A stretch of 62,189 nucleotides of DNA from Bifidobacterium phasiani (GCF_019331775.1 NZ_JAHBBD010000018.1:1-62189), one strand, 5' to 3'; shown: positions 27,078 through 38,256, counted from the first letter of the stretch. Made by a program: numbers and translations. The notes: generated by a model from the sequence alone, not told the origin.

Positions 27078-28288
27078 CGCTGTCCCTCCTTGGTGTCCTC
27101 GACGATGAAGCTCGGCCGGTCGACCGGGCGCGGGGCCAGGTCGTGACGCACCGGGGCCGGGCCCTGCCGTGTCGGGGCCGGCTGCGACGGCGGCGCCGGG
27201 TCGTGACGGCGCCGCGGCGCCGTCGGTTGCTGGAGCGCAGACCGCGACGCCGTCGACTGCGGATCCGCCGGTTGCGTGATCGCAGGCCGCGGATCCATCG
27301 GCTGCGAATCCATCGGTTGCGGGACCGCCGGCTGCGACGGAGTCGCCGGTCCGCCCAGCGAGCGGCCCAGGTACTCGGCGCGCGCATGGGTGAGCGTCAT
27401 GTAGGCGTCCTCCAGCGAGGCGTGCTCCTGCACGAACAGGTAGGTGACGAGCTGCGCGGCGGCGAACACGCGGGCCGCGGCCCGCAGGTCGGCGCCGACG
27501 ATGCGGAACGCGGCGCCGTCCTGCGGGTCGCCGGCCTCACGCTCGATCGGCGTGAGCGTGACCTCCGGCGAGCGCGCGAAGATGGCGCGGAGCTTCTCCG
27601 GCTCCGGGGTGATGACGCGCAACGAGCGCGACGAGTGCTCGGCGACGAAGTCGGCGACGGTCGTGGTCTCCAGGATGCGGCCGCGGCCGATGATGACCAG
27701 GTTGTCGGCGGTGAGCGCCACCTCGCTCATCAGGTGGGAGCTGAGCAGCACGGCGCGGCCCTGGCCCGCGTAGTAGCGGCACAGGTCACGCACCCACTTC
27801 ACGCCTTCGGGGTCGAGACCGTTGATCGGCTCGTCCAGCACCAGGTTGTGCGGGTCGCCGAGCAGCGCCGCGGCGATCGAGAGCCGCTGGCTCATGCCCA
27901 GTGAGAACGAGCCGGCGCGGCGCCTGCGCACGCTCGCGATGCCGGTCAGGTCCATCACCTCGTCCACGCGGCTGGACGGGATGCCGTTCGACAGGGCCAG
28001 GCTGCGCAGGTGCGCGTAGGCGGTGCGCCCCCGGTGCGCGGACTTGGCGTCGAGCACCGCGCCGACCGAGGCCATCGGGGCGGGATGCTCGCGGAACGGC
28101 CTGCCGTCGATGAGCGCGCGGCCGGAATCCGGCTCGATGAGCCCGAGCGCGGCGCGCATCGTCGTCGATTTGCCGGCGCCGTTCGGGCCGAGGAATCCGG
28201 TCACCTTGCCGTCCTCGGCGGTGAAGCTGACATCGTCCAGCACCAGCCTGCCGCCGAAGCGCTTGGACAGCCCCTCAATCTCTATCAT
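27074..28288 (-). CDS. ABC transporter ATP-binding protein with a Pro/Gln-rich C-terminal tail
   Basis: 404 residues. The first ~300 form an ABC ATPase: Walker A GPNGAGKST, signature FSLGMSQR (variant of LSGGQ), Walker B LVLDEP, H-loop SSHLMSE. The tail of about 100 residues is low complexity with repeated QPMD/PADPQ-like units (SQPAVPQPMDSQPMDPRP), likely disordered. The permease follows with a 4-nt overlap. Start at 28288: TAGGCT (28297-28302, minus) lies 8 nt before ATG, with only a weak GGAAG, so the mRNA may be leaderless. Confidence 0.9.
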   Translation of the reverse strand: MIEIEGLSKRFGGRLVLDDVSFTAEDGKVTGFLGPNGAGKSTTMRAALGLIEPDSGRALIDGRPFREHPAPMASVGAVLDAKSAHRGRTAYAHLRSLALSNGIPSSRVDEVMDLTGIASVRRRRAGSFSLGMSQRLSIAAALLGDPHNLVLDEPINGLDPEGVKWVRDLCRYYAGQGRAVLLSSHLMSEVALTADNLVIIGRGRILETTTVADFVAEHSSRSLRVITPEPEKLRAIFARSPEVTLTPIEREAGDPQDGAAFRIVGADLRAAARVFAAAQLVTYLFVQEHASLEDAYMTLTHARAEYLGRSLGGPATPSQPAVPQPMDSQPMDPRPAITQPADPQSTASRSALQQPTAPRRRHDPAPPSQPAPTRQGPAPVRHDLAPRPVDRPSFIVEDTKEGQR

Positions 28289-28660
28289 GGCTTCCGAGCC
28301 TACACGACATCGGACAGATGACGGGGCGTCCGTCCGTTTTCGGCGCGGCGCGGGGGGTGGCGCGGGGTGGCGATGCAGGGTCAAGCATGGTGCGGAACGA
28401 CGACACGACAGTGCTGCGGGGCAAGCGTGGCTCGCGCGTGATGATGCGGCGGCGCGAAGCGGGGCGCGGCGCGGGGTGGCGCGGGGTACATGAGGTGACG
28501 CTGGGTACACGAGGTGACGCGGATGCGTGGCGCAGGGGATGCGGACCAAGCGCGAAAACCGGCAGCACGAGGCGACGCGGGGCGACGCGGATGCGTGGGG
28601 CAACACGGATGCGAGGCGGGTACCGCATCGCGGGTAATGCGAACGCGACATGCCGGCGGA
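28289..28660. other. Gene-free interval with G-rich degenerate repeats
   Basis: 372 bp between two minus-strand genes. Contains repeated ggcgcggggtggcgcgggg and acgcggatgcgtgg-like units (28350-28620). No gene, RNA or terminator recognised apart from the ABC promoter at its left edge. Confidence 0.5.
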
Positions 28661-29614
28661 TCACAGCAGGCCTCCGGGTCTCGGCACACCGGCGTCCAGC
28701 AGCTTGCGCACCAACGGCGCACGAGCCCGCACCTCGTCCCAATCCGTGCGGATGATCGCCGTCACGCCGGCGCGCAGCAGCTGATCCTCGCGGGCGCGCT
28801 CGTCCGCCACGACCTGCCGGATGGCATCGCCTCCCGTCATCGCGGGATCGACGTATTTGCGCGTCCCATCGAACTCGAGCGCGATGACCGCCCCGTCGCA
28901 GCGCCACAGGTAGTCGACCCGTCTGGTGCCCGTCTCGCAGTCGAACGCCACCTGCAGTTCGGGTGGCGCGAACCCCTCTTCGAGCATCACGCCACGGCAT
29001 TCCGACTCCCCTCCGTTCTCGCTGCGCGCATCCGCATGGGCCACGGCGCTGAGCACGGGCCCGACGTCGCGGGTCATCACGCCGCACGCCGCCAGTATGG
29101 CCCTGCTTTCGGTCAGCCCTTTGCGCAACGCGGAATCGAACATCGGCAGGGTCTGGGCGAACGGATACGTCAGCGCGCAGTCGATCAGGGTCCGTTCCAC
29201 GCCGGTCACCCGGATGCCGGACCTTATGCACGGCGCGACATTCGGCGCGTAGACGCGGCGCAGCCGCCCCGAGCTGCACGCCCCCGACGCCGAACCGACC
29301 ATGATAACGATGGTGCCGTCATGGATGTTCCACGGATGCTCCAGGCCATGCGCGGCGACCGCGACATGGCCGCCGAACACCCAGGTCCTGTGCCGCACGC
29401 CCAAGCTCCGCGCGGTGTAGAGCACACGCTGCGGCGGCGTGAGCTCGTTCCACCGGCATGTGGTCATGTAGGTGTTGCAGTAGACGCGCTTCAGCTCCCC
29501 CGCGACGGCGCGGCGGCGCAGCGCCCGACGGTCCGCCCGCGTCTCCCCGTGGCAGCAGCGCCGGTCACGTTCCGACTCGGCGATCAGTCGCCGGATCGTG
29601 GCATTGGTTCTCAT
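28661..29614 (-). CDS. AbiEi-like regulator domain fused to a DUF559/Vsr-like nuclease-fold domain
   Basis: 317 residues. N-terminal half resembles the winged-helix/AbiEi-antitoxin-type proteins of actinobacteria (LKRVYCNTYM, LTPPQRVLYTARSLG, then VTGVERTLIDCAL). C-terminal ~90 residues look like DUF559: VDYLWRCDGAVIALEFDGTRKY with the acidic E-x-D pair, then ADERAREDQLLRAGVTAIIRTDWDEV. Usually annotated as 'type IV toxin-antitoxin AbiEi family antitoxin domain' protein. No AbiEii-type nucleotidyltransferase toxin is adjacent. Leaderless: TAGCGT (29622-29627, minus) and 7 nt to ATG. Function not known. Confidence 0.7.
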   Translation of the reverse strand: MRTNATIRRLIAESERDRRCCHGETRADRRALRRRAVAGELKRVYCNTYMTTCRWNELTPPQRVLYTARSLGVRHRTWVFGGHVAVAAHGLEHPWNIHDGTIVIMVGSASGACSSGRLRRVYAPNVAPCIRSGIRVTGVERTLIDCALTYPFAQTLPMFDSALRKGLTESRAILAACGVMTRDVGPVLSAVAHADARSENGGESECRGVMLEEGFAPPELQVAFDCETGTRRVDYLWRCDGAVIALEFDGTRKYVDPAMTGGDAIRQVVADERAREDQLLRAGVTAIIRTDWDEVRARAPLVRKLLDAGVPRPGGLL

Positions 29615-29979
29615 GCCCGATACGCTATCCGCTCCGGCGCGCGGCGTGCATGCTATAGGGGCGTTGTGGACGCAGAGAAACGGTTCCGGCGTGTTGGGGA
29701 TGACTCAGGCGGAGGATGACGGGGAGACGCCATGCCGCATCCGGCCGGAATTCCGACCGGGGCACGGGCGCGAGCGACGTCATGGCATCGCTCGGGGCTG
29801 CGTCCTGATCCGGGTCGGGCACACGGACGCATGGCCGGTATACGCACGGAACGCACCGGTCTGCGAGGGCGGGGCACCATGGGGGTGGGCAGCAGCGACA
29901 AGGTACGGGGCATGTCCGGGCACGGGAACATGCCGGCCCGCGAGGGCTGGGGCATGATGGCGGGCCGTAGGGCACGGGA

Positions 29980-30290
29980 CATGAGTCACGAAGCACAGGT
30001 CACGGGACACGATGCACGAGACACGGATCTGGGACACGAGGCACGATGGGAGGCATGAGACACAAATCATGAGGCATGAGGAACAAGTCACGAAGCATGC
30101 AGCATGAGGCCCGAGACACTGGTCGTGAGGAATGAGGAACAAGGCGCGAGGCACAGCTCTGAGACACGAAGCACAATGAGGCATGAATCACAAATCATGA
30201 GACATGAGGCATACGGCATGAGACGTGAGCCACAAGACATGAAGCACGAGTCATAAGGCGCATGACATAAGACATGAGGCATGCCGAGAG
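29980..30290. repeat. Dense degenerate repeats of a short gacatgaggcac-like unit
   Basis: About 300 bp built almost entirely from variants of 'cacgaggcatgagacaca' with periods of 8-12 bp (acatgagtcacgaagcac, gacacgaggcacgatggg, aatcatgaggcatgag). Purine-rich on the plus strand. No coding potential. Confidence 0.75.
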
Positions 30291-30515
30291 CACATTCGTT
30301 ACAGCGACTTACACTCTTGTACCGACTGGCGGCATCCCCATGGCACCTATGTCGCAGACGCGGTAACGAATGTGCACCGACGCATGATCGGCGCGACCGC
30401 GTCTCCGGGATACGTGCGTATGCGATTCCGCCTGCATGACGGCGTGGGAGGCAGGTGCGGGGATGTTGTTTCATGCATGTGATTCGTTGTCGGAACACGG
30501 TTCCACGTGTACGAC

Positions 30516-30950
30516 TCGTCACCGGTAGCCGCGGGCACGGGGACACCATCCCCGGTTTCGCATGGTCCCCGCACACGACTTGTCGCCGAACGGTTTGTCA
30601 GTCCAGTCCCGCATGGTCCCCACACACGCCTTGTCATAGGACAGATTGCCGACCCGTCCGTGTGATTCCCACATGGGACTGTCGACTGACGGTTCATCGG
30701 CCCGGTCCGCATGATTCCCGCACGATTGTCGTCCGACGGTTCATCAGCACCGGTCCCGCGGATTCCCACACGCGACTTGTCGCAGGACGGTTCGCCGACG
30801 CGCCCGCGTAATTCCCACGCACGATTATCATCAGGCTGCTCGCCGACCCGGCCCGCGCGACTCACGCACGAGATTGTCACCCGACGGTTCGTCGGCCCCG
30901 ACCCCGCATGATCCCCACACACGACTCGTCACCGCGCGAATCATCAACGA
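30516..30950. repeat. Degenerate tandem repeat, about nine units of 47-52 bp
   Basis: Units begin with a TTGTC-like core at 30516, 30580, 30631, 30679, 30726, 30777, 30825, 30874 and 30926 (first interval 64, others 47-52 bp). Each then has a GACGGTTC-like block, a CCGGTCCCGC-like block and ends ATTCCCACACACGA. Divergence is spread over the whole unit, so there is no conserved repeat/variable spacer pattern as in CRISPR. Confidence 0.8.
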
Positions 30951-31076
30951 GATGCCGGCCCGGAATCCGACGGACGCGGACGACGGCCGTGATGCCGTCC
31001 CGCCCCGGCACCGGTCGGGTGTGAACGGCATTCCGATGATGTTGAACCGATGACCGCCCGGGGTCGGCGCTCTCGG

Positions 31077-31934
31077 TCAGGGGCGGACGGCGTGCTGGGC
31101 GATCCAGCAGTGCATCGAGACGGCCGCGGCCGCGCCGGCGTTGATGGAACGCACGGAGCCGAACTGCGAGATGTACACCACGTCGTCGGCCATCGACACG
31201 GCCTTCTCGGACAGGCCGGGCCCCTCGGCGCCGAACAGCATCAGGCAGCGTTCCGGGAACCGGTAGGTCTCGATGGGCACGGCGCCGGGGATGATGTCCA
31301 GCGCGACGACCCGGGCGCGGCGCAACACGTTCAGCCGGTCCCGGAGCTCGACCTGTTCCATCGCGGCGTCGCCGACGACATGCTCCATGCCGCCGGCGCG
31401 CGCGCCGGCCCACAACGCGTCGCGGTCCGGCGCCGAGGCGGCCAGCCGCGCCTCCAGCTCGGCGGTCTCGTCGGCGATGCCGGCGCGCCACTGCGTGATG
31501 AGGTCCTCGATGGTGGCGCGGTGCTCGACGTGCTGGTACAGCTCGGTCATCAGCGCGCCCTTGCGGTTCCACTTGTGGGGGCCGACGATGTAGACGTGCG
31601 AGGCCGCGAAGGCGTTGGCGGTGCGCACCATCGAGCCGATGTTGAAATCGTGCGTCCAGTTCTCCACCGCGACGTCGAACCCGTGACGGCCGCGGGCGTC
31701 GAGGTCCGCCTTGATCGCCTCGACCGTCCAGTACCGGTAGCGGTCGAGCACGTTGCGACGGTCGCCCTCGTCCAGCAGCGCGGTGTCGTACCGCGCGTCA
31801 TAGCACGGAGACGCCGGGTCGTCCGGACGGGGCTCGCCCGGGTGGGTCTGGCTCCACGGGCCGACGCCGACCTCGCGGAAGGTCGGCTCGTCGGAGGCCT
31901 TGGCGGCCAGCGAGATCGGATTGGGCTCGTGCAT
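31077..31934 (-). CDS. TrmH/SpoU-family RNA 2'-O-methyltransferase
   Basis: 285 residues. SPOUT methyltransferase using SAM to methylate ribose in tRNA or rRNA. The three family motifs are present: NIGSMVRTANAF (motif 1), LMLFGAEGPGLSEKAV (motif 2) and ISQFGSVRSINAGAAAAVSMHCW (motif 3). The N-terminal ~75 residues are an extra segment. Which RNA is modified cannot be told from sequence. It follows the phosphoribosyltransferase-like gene by 15 nt and is probably co-transcribed; no clear Shine-Dalgarno precedes the start at 31934. Confidence 0.9.
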   Translation of the reverse strand: MHEPNPISLAAKASDEPTFREVGVGPWSQTHPGEPRPDDPASPCYDARYDTALLDEGDRRNVLDRYRYWTVEAIKADLDARGRHGFDVAVENWTHDFNIGSMVRTANAFAASHVYIVGPHKWNRKGALMTELYQHVEHRATIEDLITQWRAGIADETAELEARLAASAPDRDALWAGARAGGMEHVVGDAAMEQVELRDRLNVLRRARVVALDIIPGAVPIETYRFPERCLMLFGAEGPGLSEKAVSMADDVVYISQFGSVRSINAGAAAAVSMHCWIAQHAVRP

Positions 31935-31949
31935 GGCGTCGCGCTTCGG

Positions 31950-32639
31950 TCAGTCGCGGGGCTCGGACCCGCCGTGCGCAGGCTCGTCCGCCCCGGACCC
32001 GCCGGGCACGGGCCCGCGGAGCTCGGACTCGCGGAACACCTCGACGAACGGCAGCTCGCGAGATTCGCCGTTCACCGGGTTGATCACGGTGATGGTCGGG
32101 TCGGTCATGTCCACGCCGCCGATCAGCGAGGCGACCGCGACCACCTCCGCGCCCTGCGCGTCGACGACGCCGAAGTCCAGGCTCAGCTCGTTGCCGTTGC
32201 GCAGCGTGACCAGCGAGGAGGTCTGCACATACGATTTCTCGGACAGCCACGAATCCAGCAGGATGACGCGCCTGCCGGCGATGCTCGGCCCCTTGATCGA
32301 GGGGTAGACGAAGTCCATGACGAAGCCGTCGAGATCCTCGCCGCGCGAGGCGGCCGCCTGGATCATCGCGCCGACCAGCGGCACCGCGGCCGCGGTCAGG
32401 GCGCCGACCGCGTCGAAGTCGTCGACCGAATACCCCTGCTCCTCCAGCGTGTCGAGCAGGATGTGCCCGACGATCGAGGCGCCCCGATGGTCGAACAGGA
32501 CGGAGGACAGTTCGCTGAACGGCTTGCCCTGCATGTCGGCGCGCAGCAGGGCCGCCAGCTGCTCGCGGGGTTCCATCATCGCGAAATCCGCGTCGGCGAT
32601 GGCGGGCATGGCGCTTGTGGGCTTGTTCTCTTCGGTCAT
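31950..32639 (-). CDS. Phosphoribosyltransferase-like protein lacking the PRPP motif
   Basis: 229 residues. The middle matches orotate-phosphoribosyltransferase architecture (SVDDFDAVGALTAAAVPLVGAMIQAA, DGFVMDFVYPSIKGPSIAGRRVILLDSWLSE). In active PyrE-type enzymes the stretch after AGRRV reads VEDTSTTGGS, the PRPP-binding loop; here it is LLDSWLSEKSYVQ, and the KEPKEHG-type catalytic loop is replaced by MDFVYPSIKG. So the fold seems kept but the PRPP site lost, implying a binding or regulatory role, or decay. Promoter: GATACT about 8 nt before ATG, possibly leaderless. Upstream partner of the TrmH gene. Confidence 0.65.
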   Translation of the reverse strand: MTEENKPTSAMPAIADADFAMMEPREQLAALLRADMQGKPFSELSSVLFDHRGASIVGHILLDTLEEQGYSVDDFDAVGALTAAAVPLVGAMIQAAASRGEDLDGFVMDFVYPSIKGPSIAGRRVILLDSWLSEKSYVQTSSLVTLRNGNELSLDFGVVDAQGAEVVAVASLIGGVDMTDPTITVINPVNGESRELPFVEVFRESELRGPVPGGSGADEPAHGGSEPRD

Positions 32640-32729
32640 GGTTCCAGAGTATCGCCATGCGCCGCCAAAGCGGATTGTGGCGCGGGCGGATCAGGCGCGC
32701 CCCGGAGCCGCGCCCGCCCATAGCCGACG

Positions 32730-32818
32730 GCGAATCCCGGTACGGATGGACCAAGCCGAGCACGACCGACTGGCCGGCCACGCCCAGACAGCGAATCCCG
32801 ATACGGATGGATCAGGCC
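32730..32818. repeat. Degenerate direct repeat (61-bp period) in a 450-bp gene-free interval
   Basis: gcgaatcccggtacggatgg at 32730 recurs with a few changes at 32791, the copies sharing about 27 bp. The whole interval 32640-33089 has no gene. Confidence 0.6.
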
Positions 32819-33025
32819 CGGCGCATCGCTGCCTCCGGGAATCATTCTTTCGCCATGAGCCCGTCCGGCAGGCCAAGGGATGCGCATCGCCACCGCTGAA
32901 TCAAGACCATCGCATCGCCGCCGGGACCGCCCCAGAAGATAGATATCGCCATGGCCGACATCCTGCCCATCGCGCCGACGTCGGGACCGCCCGCCTTCGC
33001 CCGCCTACGGGCGATAGGCACGCAG

Positions 33026-33085
33026 GCGCGCCGCCGCCGGACCGCACGCCGCCGGACCGCACGCCGCCGGACCGCACGCCGCCGG
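33026..33085. repeat. 15-bp tandem repeat next to the rmuC stop codon
   Basis: Three perfect copies of accgcacgccgccgg (33041-33055, 33056-33070, 33071-33085) preceded by one partial copy. The array ends 5 bp before the rmuC stop, in its 3' untranslated region. Confidence 0.85.
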
Positions 33086-33089
33086 ACCG

Positions 33090-34439
33090 TTACTGCTGGG
33101 ACTCGAACACCTCGGGGGCGGTCAGCTCCTTGACGTCGCCCTTGCCGGAGTCGATCATCTCCACCGGCGCGATGACCTTGTTCTGGTCGATCTTCTGGAG
33201 CTTGCGGGCGGTGACCAGTACACGCGACTCCAACGAGGAGACGAACTGGTTGTAGGCCCCCACGGTTTTGGTGATCGCCGACCCCAGCTTGCCCGCGTAG
33301 CCGCCAAGCACCGCGAAGCGCTCGTACAGCTCGCGCGACAGGTCGAACAGCTCCTTCGCGTCGTCCGTCAGGCTCTGCTGCTGCCAGGCGTAGGCCACCG
33401 ACTTGAGCACGGCCCACAGCGTGACCGGCGAGGTCAGCGCGACCTTGCGCGAGAACGCGTCGTCCATCAGCGTCGGGTCGGTCTCCAGCGCCGCCTGCAG
33501 CAGCGATTCGTTGGGGATGAACGCCACCACGAAGTCCGGCGCCGTGTCGAACGCCTTCCAGTAGGCTTTGTCTCCCAGAGCCCTGACGTGCTCGCGCAGC
33601 GCCTTGGCGTGGGCGCGCAGCAGCTCGTCTCGGCGGGCCAGCTCCTCCGGCGAGGCCGTCTCGGGGATCGCGCACGCACGCTGGTAGTCCGCATACGGCA
33701 CCTTGGCGTCGATCGGGATCGTCTTGCCGCCCGGCAGGTGGATGATCATGTCCGGGCGCTGGGTGCGCCCGTCCCCGTCGGCGACGACGACCTGCGTGTC
33801 GAAGTCCACATGCTCCAGCAGACCCGCGGACTCGACGATGTTGCGCAGCTGGGCCTCACCCCACGCCCCACGCACCTTGTTGTTGCGCAATGCGGCCGAC
33901 AGCGAGCTGGTCTCCTTGTCGAGCCGGGCCTGCTGCTCGCCCAGCCCCTTGAGCTGCTCGCTCAGCGCGCCCATCTCCTGCTTGCGCCCCTCCTCGATCT
34001 GCGCCACCTTCTGCTGGAGCGCGTCGAGGTTCTTCTGGACCGGCGCCAGCGCGGACAGCACCTTGCTCTGCTCGTCGAGACTCTGCTTCTGCTTCCGGCG
34101 CTTCGACTCCTCGTCGGCGAGCATGCGCTCGCGCTCGTGCTGGAGACGCACCTGCTCGGCCTGCTGGGCCTGCGCCAGCTGGGACTTGACGAACGACAGC
34201 TGCTGGGTCAGCCCGTCGATCTGGGCGCGGTACTCCGACACCTGCGCGTTCAGCGCGGCGTTCTCGTGGCGCACCGTGTCGTTCTCGGTCTTCGCCGCGT
34301 CCAGCTCATACGACTTGACCGCACGCGCCGCCTCCTGGCCGCGCGCCTTGCCCACGGCGAAGCCCGCGAGCGCCCCCACCGCCGCGCCGATCAGCACCAT
34401 CACCGCCAACAGCAGCGGCATCACCACAGAATCGAACAT
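33090..34439 (-). CDS. rmuC: DNA recombination protein RmuC
   Basis: 449 residues. RmuC proteins are membrane-anchored, with a coiled coil and a PD-(D/E)XK-like nuclease-fold domain; in E. coli loss reduces inversions at short repeats. Here: N-terminal membrane helix (VMPLLLAVMVLIGAAVGALAGFAVG), a coiled coil of roughly residues 45-195 (QLAQAQQAEQVRLQHERERM), then the conserved domain KVRGAWGEAQLRNIVESAGLLEHVDFDTQ and RPDMIIHLPGGKTIPIDAKVPY, with Asp and D-x-K active-site residues. The start at 34439 is the most sensible with the membrane anchor; an in-frame ATG at 34463 is an alternative. Confidence 0.92.
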   Translation of the reverse strand: MFDSVVMPLLLAVMVLIGAAVGALAGFAVGKARGQEAARAVKSYELDAAKTENDTVRHENAALNAQVSEYRAQIDGLTQQLSFVKSQLAQAQQAEQVRLQHERERMLADEESKRRKQKQSLDEQSKVLSALAPVQKNLDALQQKVAQIEEGRKQEMGALSEQLKGLGEQQARLDKETSSLSAALRNNKVRGAWGEAQLRNIVESAGLLEHVDFDTQVVVADGDGRTQRPDMIIHLPGGKTIPIDAKVPYADYQRACAIPETASPEELARRDELLRAHAKALREHVRALGDKAYWKAFDTAPDFVVAFIPNESLLQAALETDPTLMDDAFSRKVALTSPVTLWAVLKSVAYAWQQQSLTDDAKELFDLSRELYERFAVLGGYAGKLGSAITKTVGAYNQFVSSLESRVLVTARKLQKIDQNKVIAPVEMIDSGKGDVKELTAPEVFESQQ

Positions 34440-34538
34440 ATGTTCTATTGAAGCGGGAGGCATGGACGCGACGCGCCGACGACCCGCCAGGCGGTCGGGC
34501 GGCGGCCGGATGGCAAGCAGGCCGCCCGCGCCCCGACG

Positions 34539-34818
34539 CGAATCGCCCAGCCACGCACCGGACCGGCGCCGCACCGCCGACGCCCGGACCGCCGCGGCAA
34601 GCAGACGAACATACGGACAGGCCAATGCACGGCGGACAGACGGACAGGCAAACAAACAGACGGGACGGTTCGCACGCCCGCGCGAATCGCCCCGCCACGC
34701 ACCGGACCGACGTCACGCCCACGACGCGCACGCCGCCGACGCACGGCGGACAGGCGGACAAAACAGGCGGGGCGACCCGCACCCAGCGCGAACCGCCACG
34801 CCACATCCGAATCGACCG
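34539..34818. repeat. Three degenerate direct repeats between clpB and rmuC
   Basis: cgcgaatcgcccagccacgc (34539), cgcgaatcgccccgccacgc (34681) and a weaker copy near 34785, each followed by a caccggaccg-like block. The gap 34464-34904 otherwise shows only C/G-rich low-complexity DNA and no gene. Confidence 0.55.
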
Positions 34819-34904
34819 AACCATCAGCCGACCCGGCGCCCAGCCGGCACCGACCGACGGGCCGCCAACCGCCCACCGGTCGCCGACAGGGCGCCGGCCG
34901 CCGA

Positions 34905-37559
<2,655 letters not shown>

Positions 37560-37668
37560 ATCATCCTCCTGCGTCGCGCCCCGCCGCGGCGCTGTACCGG
37601 GCAGACATGGGCGCGACCCTCACTGTCTGATATGGTCAACCGGCATTCGATGCCATCTATTCCCAAAA

Positions 37669-37689
37669 GTTGAGTGTTTTTGACTCAAG
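37669..37689 (-). promoter_or_regulatory. HAIR operator (HspR binding site) upstream of clpB
   Basis: TTGAGT-N7-ACTCAAG matches the HspR-associated inverted repeat consensus CTTGAGT-N7-ACTCAAG in 13 of 14 positions (first base G instead of C). HspR represses heat-shock genes in actinobacteria, so clpB should be derepressed on heat stress. Confidence 0.85.
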
Positions 37690-37769
37690 TTTTGATTTTG
37701 GTGTGAAATCGTGTCATCGCCGCGCAACACGCGCCCTCGGACGCCTTTCGACACGGCTCTTGGACTAGC

Positions 37770-37937
37770 TGTAGCAGATTTGCGGCCTTGCAGACATCCA
37801 TCTGCGTTAGGTGAGGCATCCGGCCGGGAACACCCCGGGTATGGATGGCGCCATTCCGCCGCTCATACCCGGGGCATCCGCGCCAGGCTGCCTCACATAA
37901 GCCATTTGGATGTCCGCAGGTCCCGAAATCCGCTACA
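37770..37937 (+). repeat. 168-bp palindromic element, copy A
   Basis: Perfectly symmetric long hairpin: TGTAGC/GCTACA at the ends, GACATCCA/TGGATGTC (37793-37800 with 37907-37914), GTGAGGCA/TGCCTCAC, CCCCGGGTATG/CATACCCGGGG (37833-37843 with 37864-37874), and a 20-nt loop containing ATGGCGCCATTCCGCC. Flanks gACTAGC on the left and CCTAA on the right are shared with other copies. It lies between the 3' end of the FAH gene and the clpB control region. See copies B and C. Confidence 0.9.
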
Positions 37938-38256
37938 CCTAAGACGAATACCTCCTCCCGCGGGCCGAAACACACACCGAACACCCATCCCACCTCAGCC
38001 GCCCACCCGCCACGGCCGCCCCGCTACGGCCGGCCACCCAACGCCCAATACCGCGACGCACGCCGACGCCGCCATCGCCATCACCCGCCAGGCGAACGGC
38101 GCCCGATCGCCCCGATTCCGCACACGACAACCCCGGACCATCGCGTTCCCCAACGAACGGCCAATCCCCGCCTTCACCCCGAAATCCATTCAAGACAGAT
38201 ACCGGCACAGGCACCGAAACAGCCCCTCGCCCATCACGCATACATACATATAGACG

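Larger units (their letters stand above)
29615..31076. other. 1.46-kb gene-free repeat region
   Basis: The largest stretch without a gene in the window. Any open frames here have no ribosome binding site, no recognisable domain and follow the repeats. It contains two distinct repeat families, listed separately (29980-30290 and 30516-30950), plus an unremarkable 29640-29960 segment. Confidence 0.6.

Noticed and set aside
29598..29957. Possible 119-residue protein in the gene-free region
   Set aside because: No Shine-Dalgarno or leaderless promoter, no recognisable domain, and an overlapping frame on the other strand is equally open.
30516..30950. Possible CRISPR array
   Set aside because: Units vary over their full length, there are no constant repeats with unique spacers, spacing is irregular (47-64 bp) and no cas genes are near.
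37669..37689. Intrinsic terminator reading of the TTGAGT inverted repeat
   Set aside because: The arms are only 6-7 bp, AT-rich, and match the HAIR operator in sequence and position upstream of clpB.
37711..38253. Long open frame across palindrome copy A giving a peptide similar to frames in copies B and C (CRHPxxLxEA...NPLHL)
   Set aside because: The similarity follows from the palindrome; near-identical peptides also read on the opposite strand, there is no common start codon or ribosome site, and base changes preserve pairing rather than amino acids.
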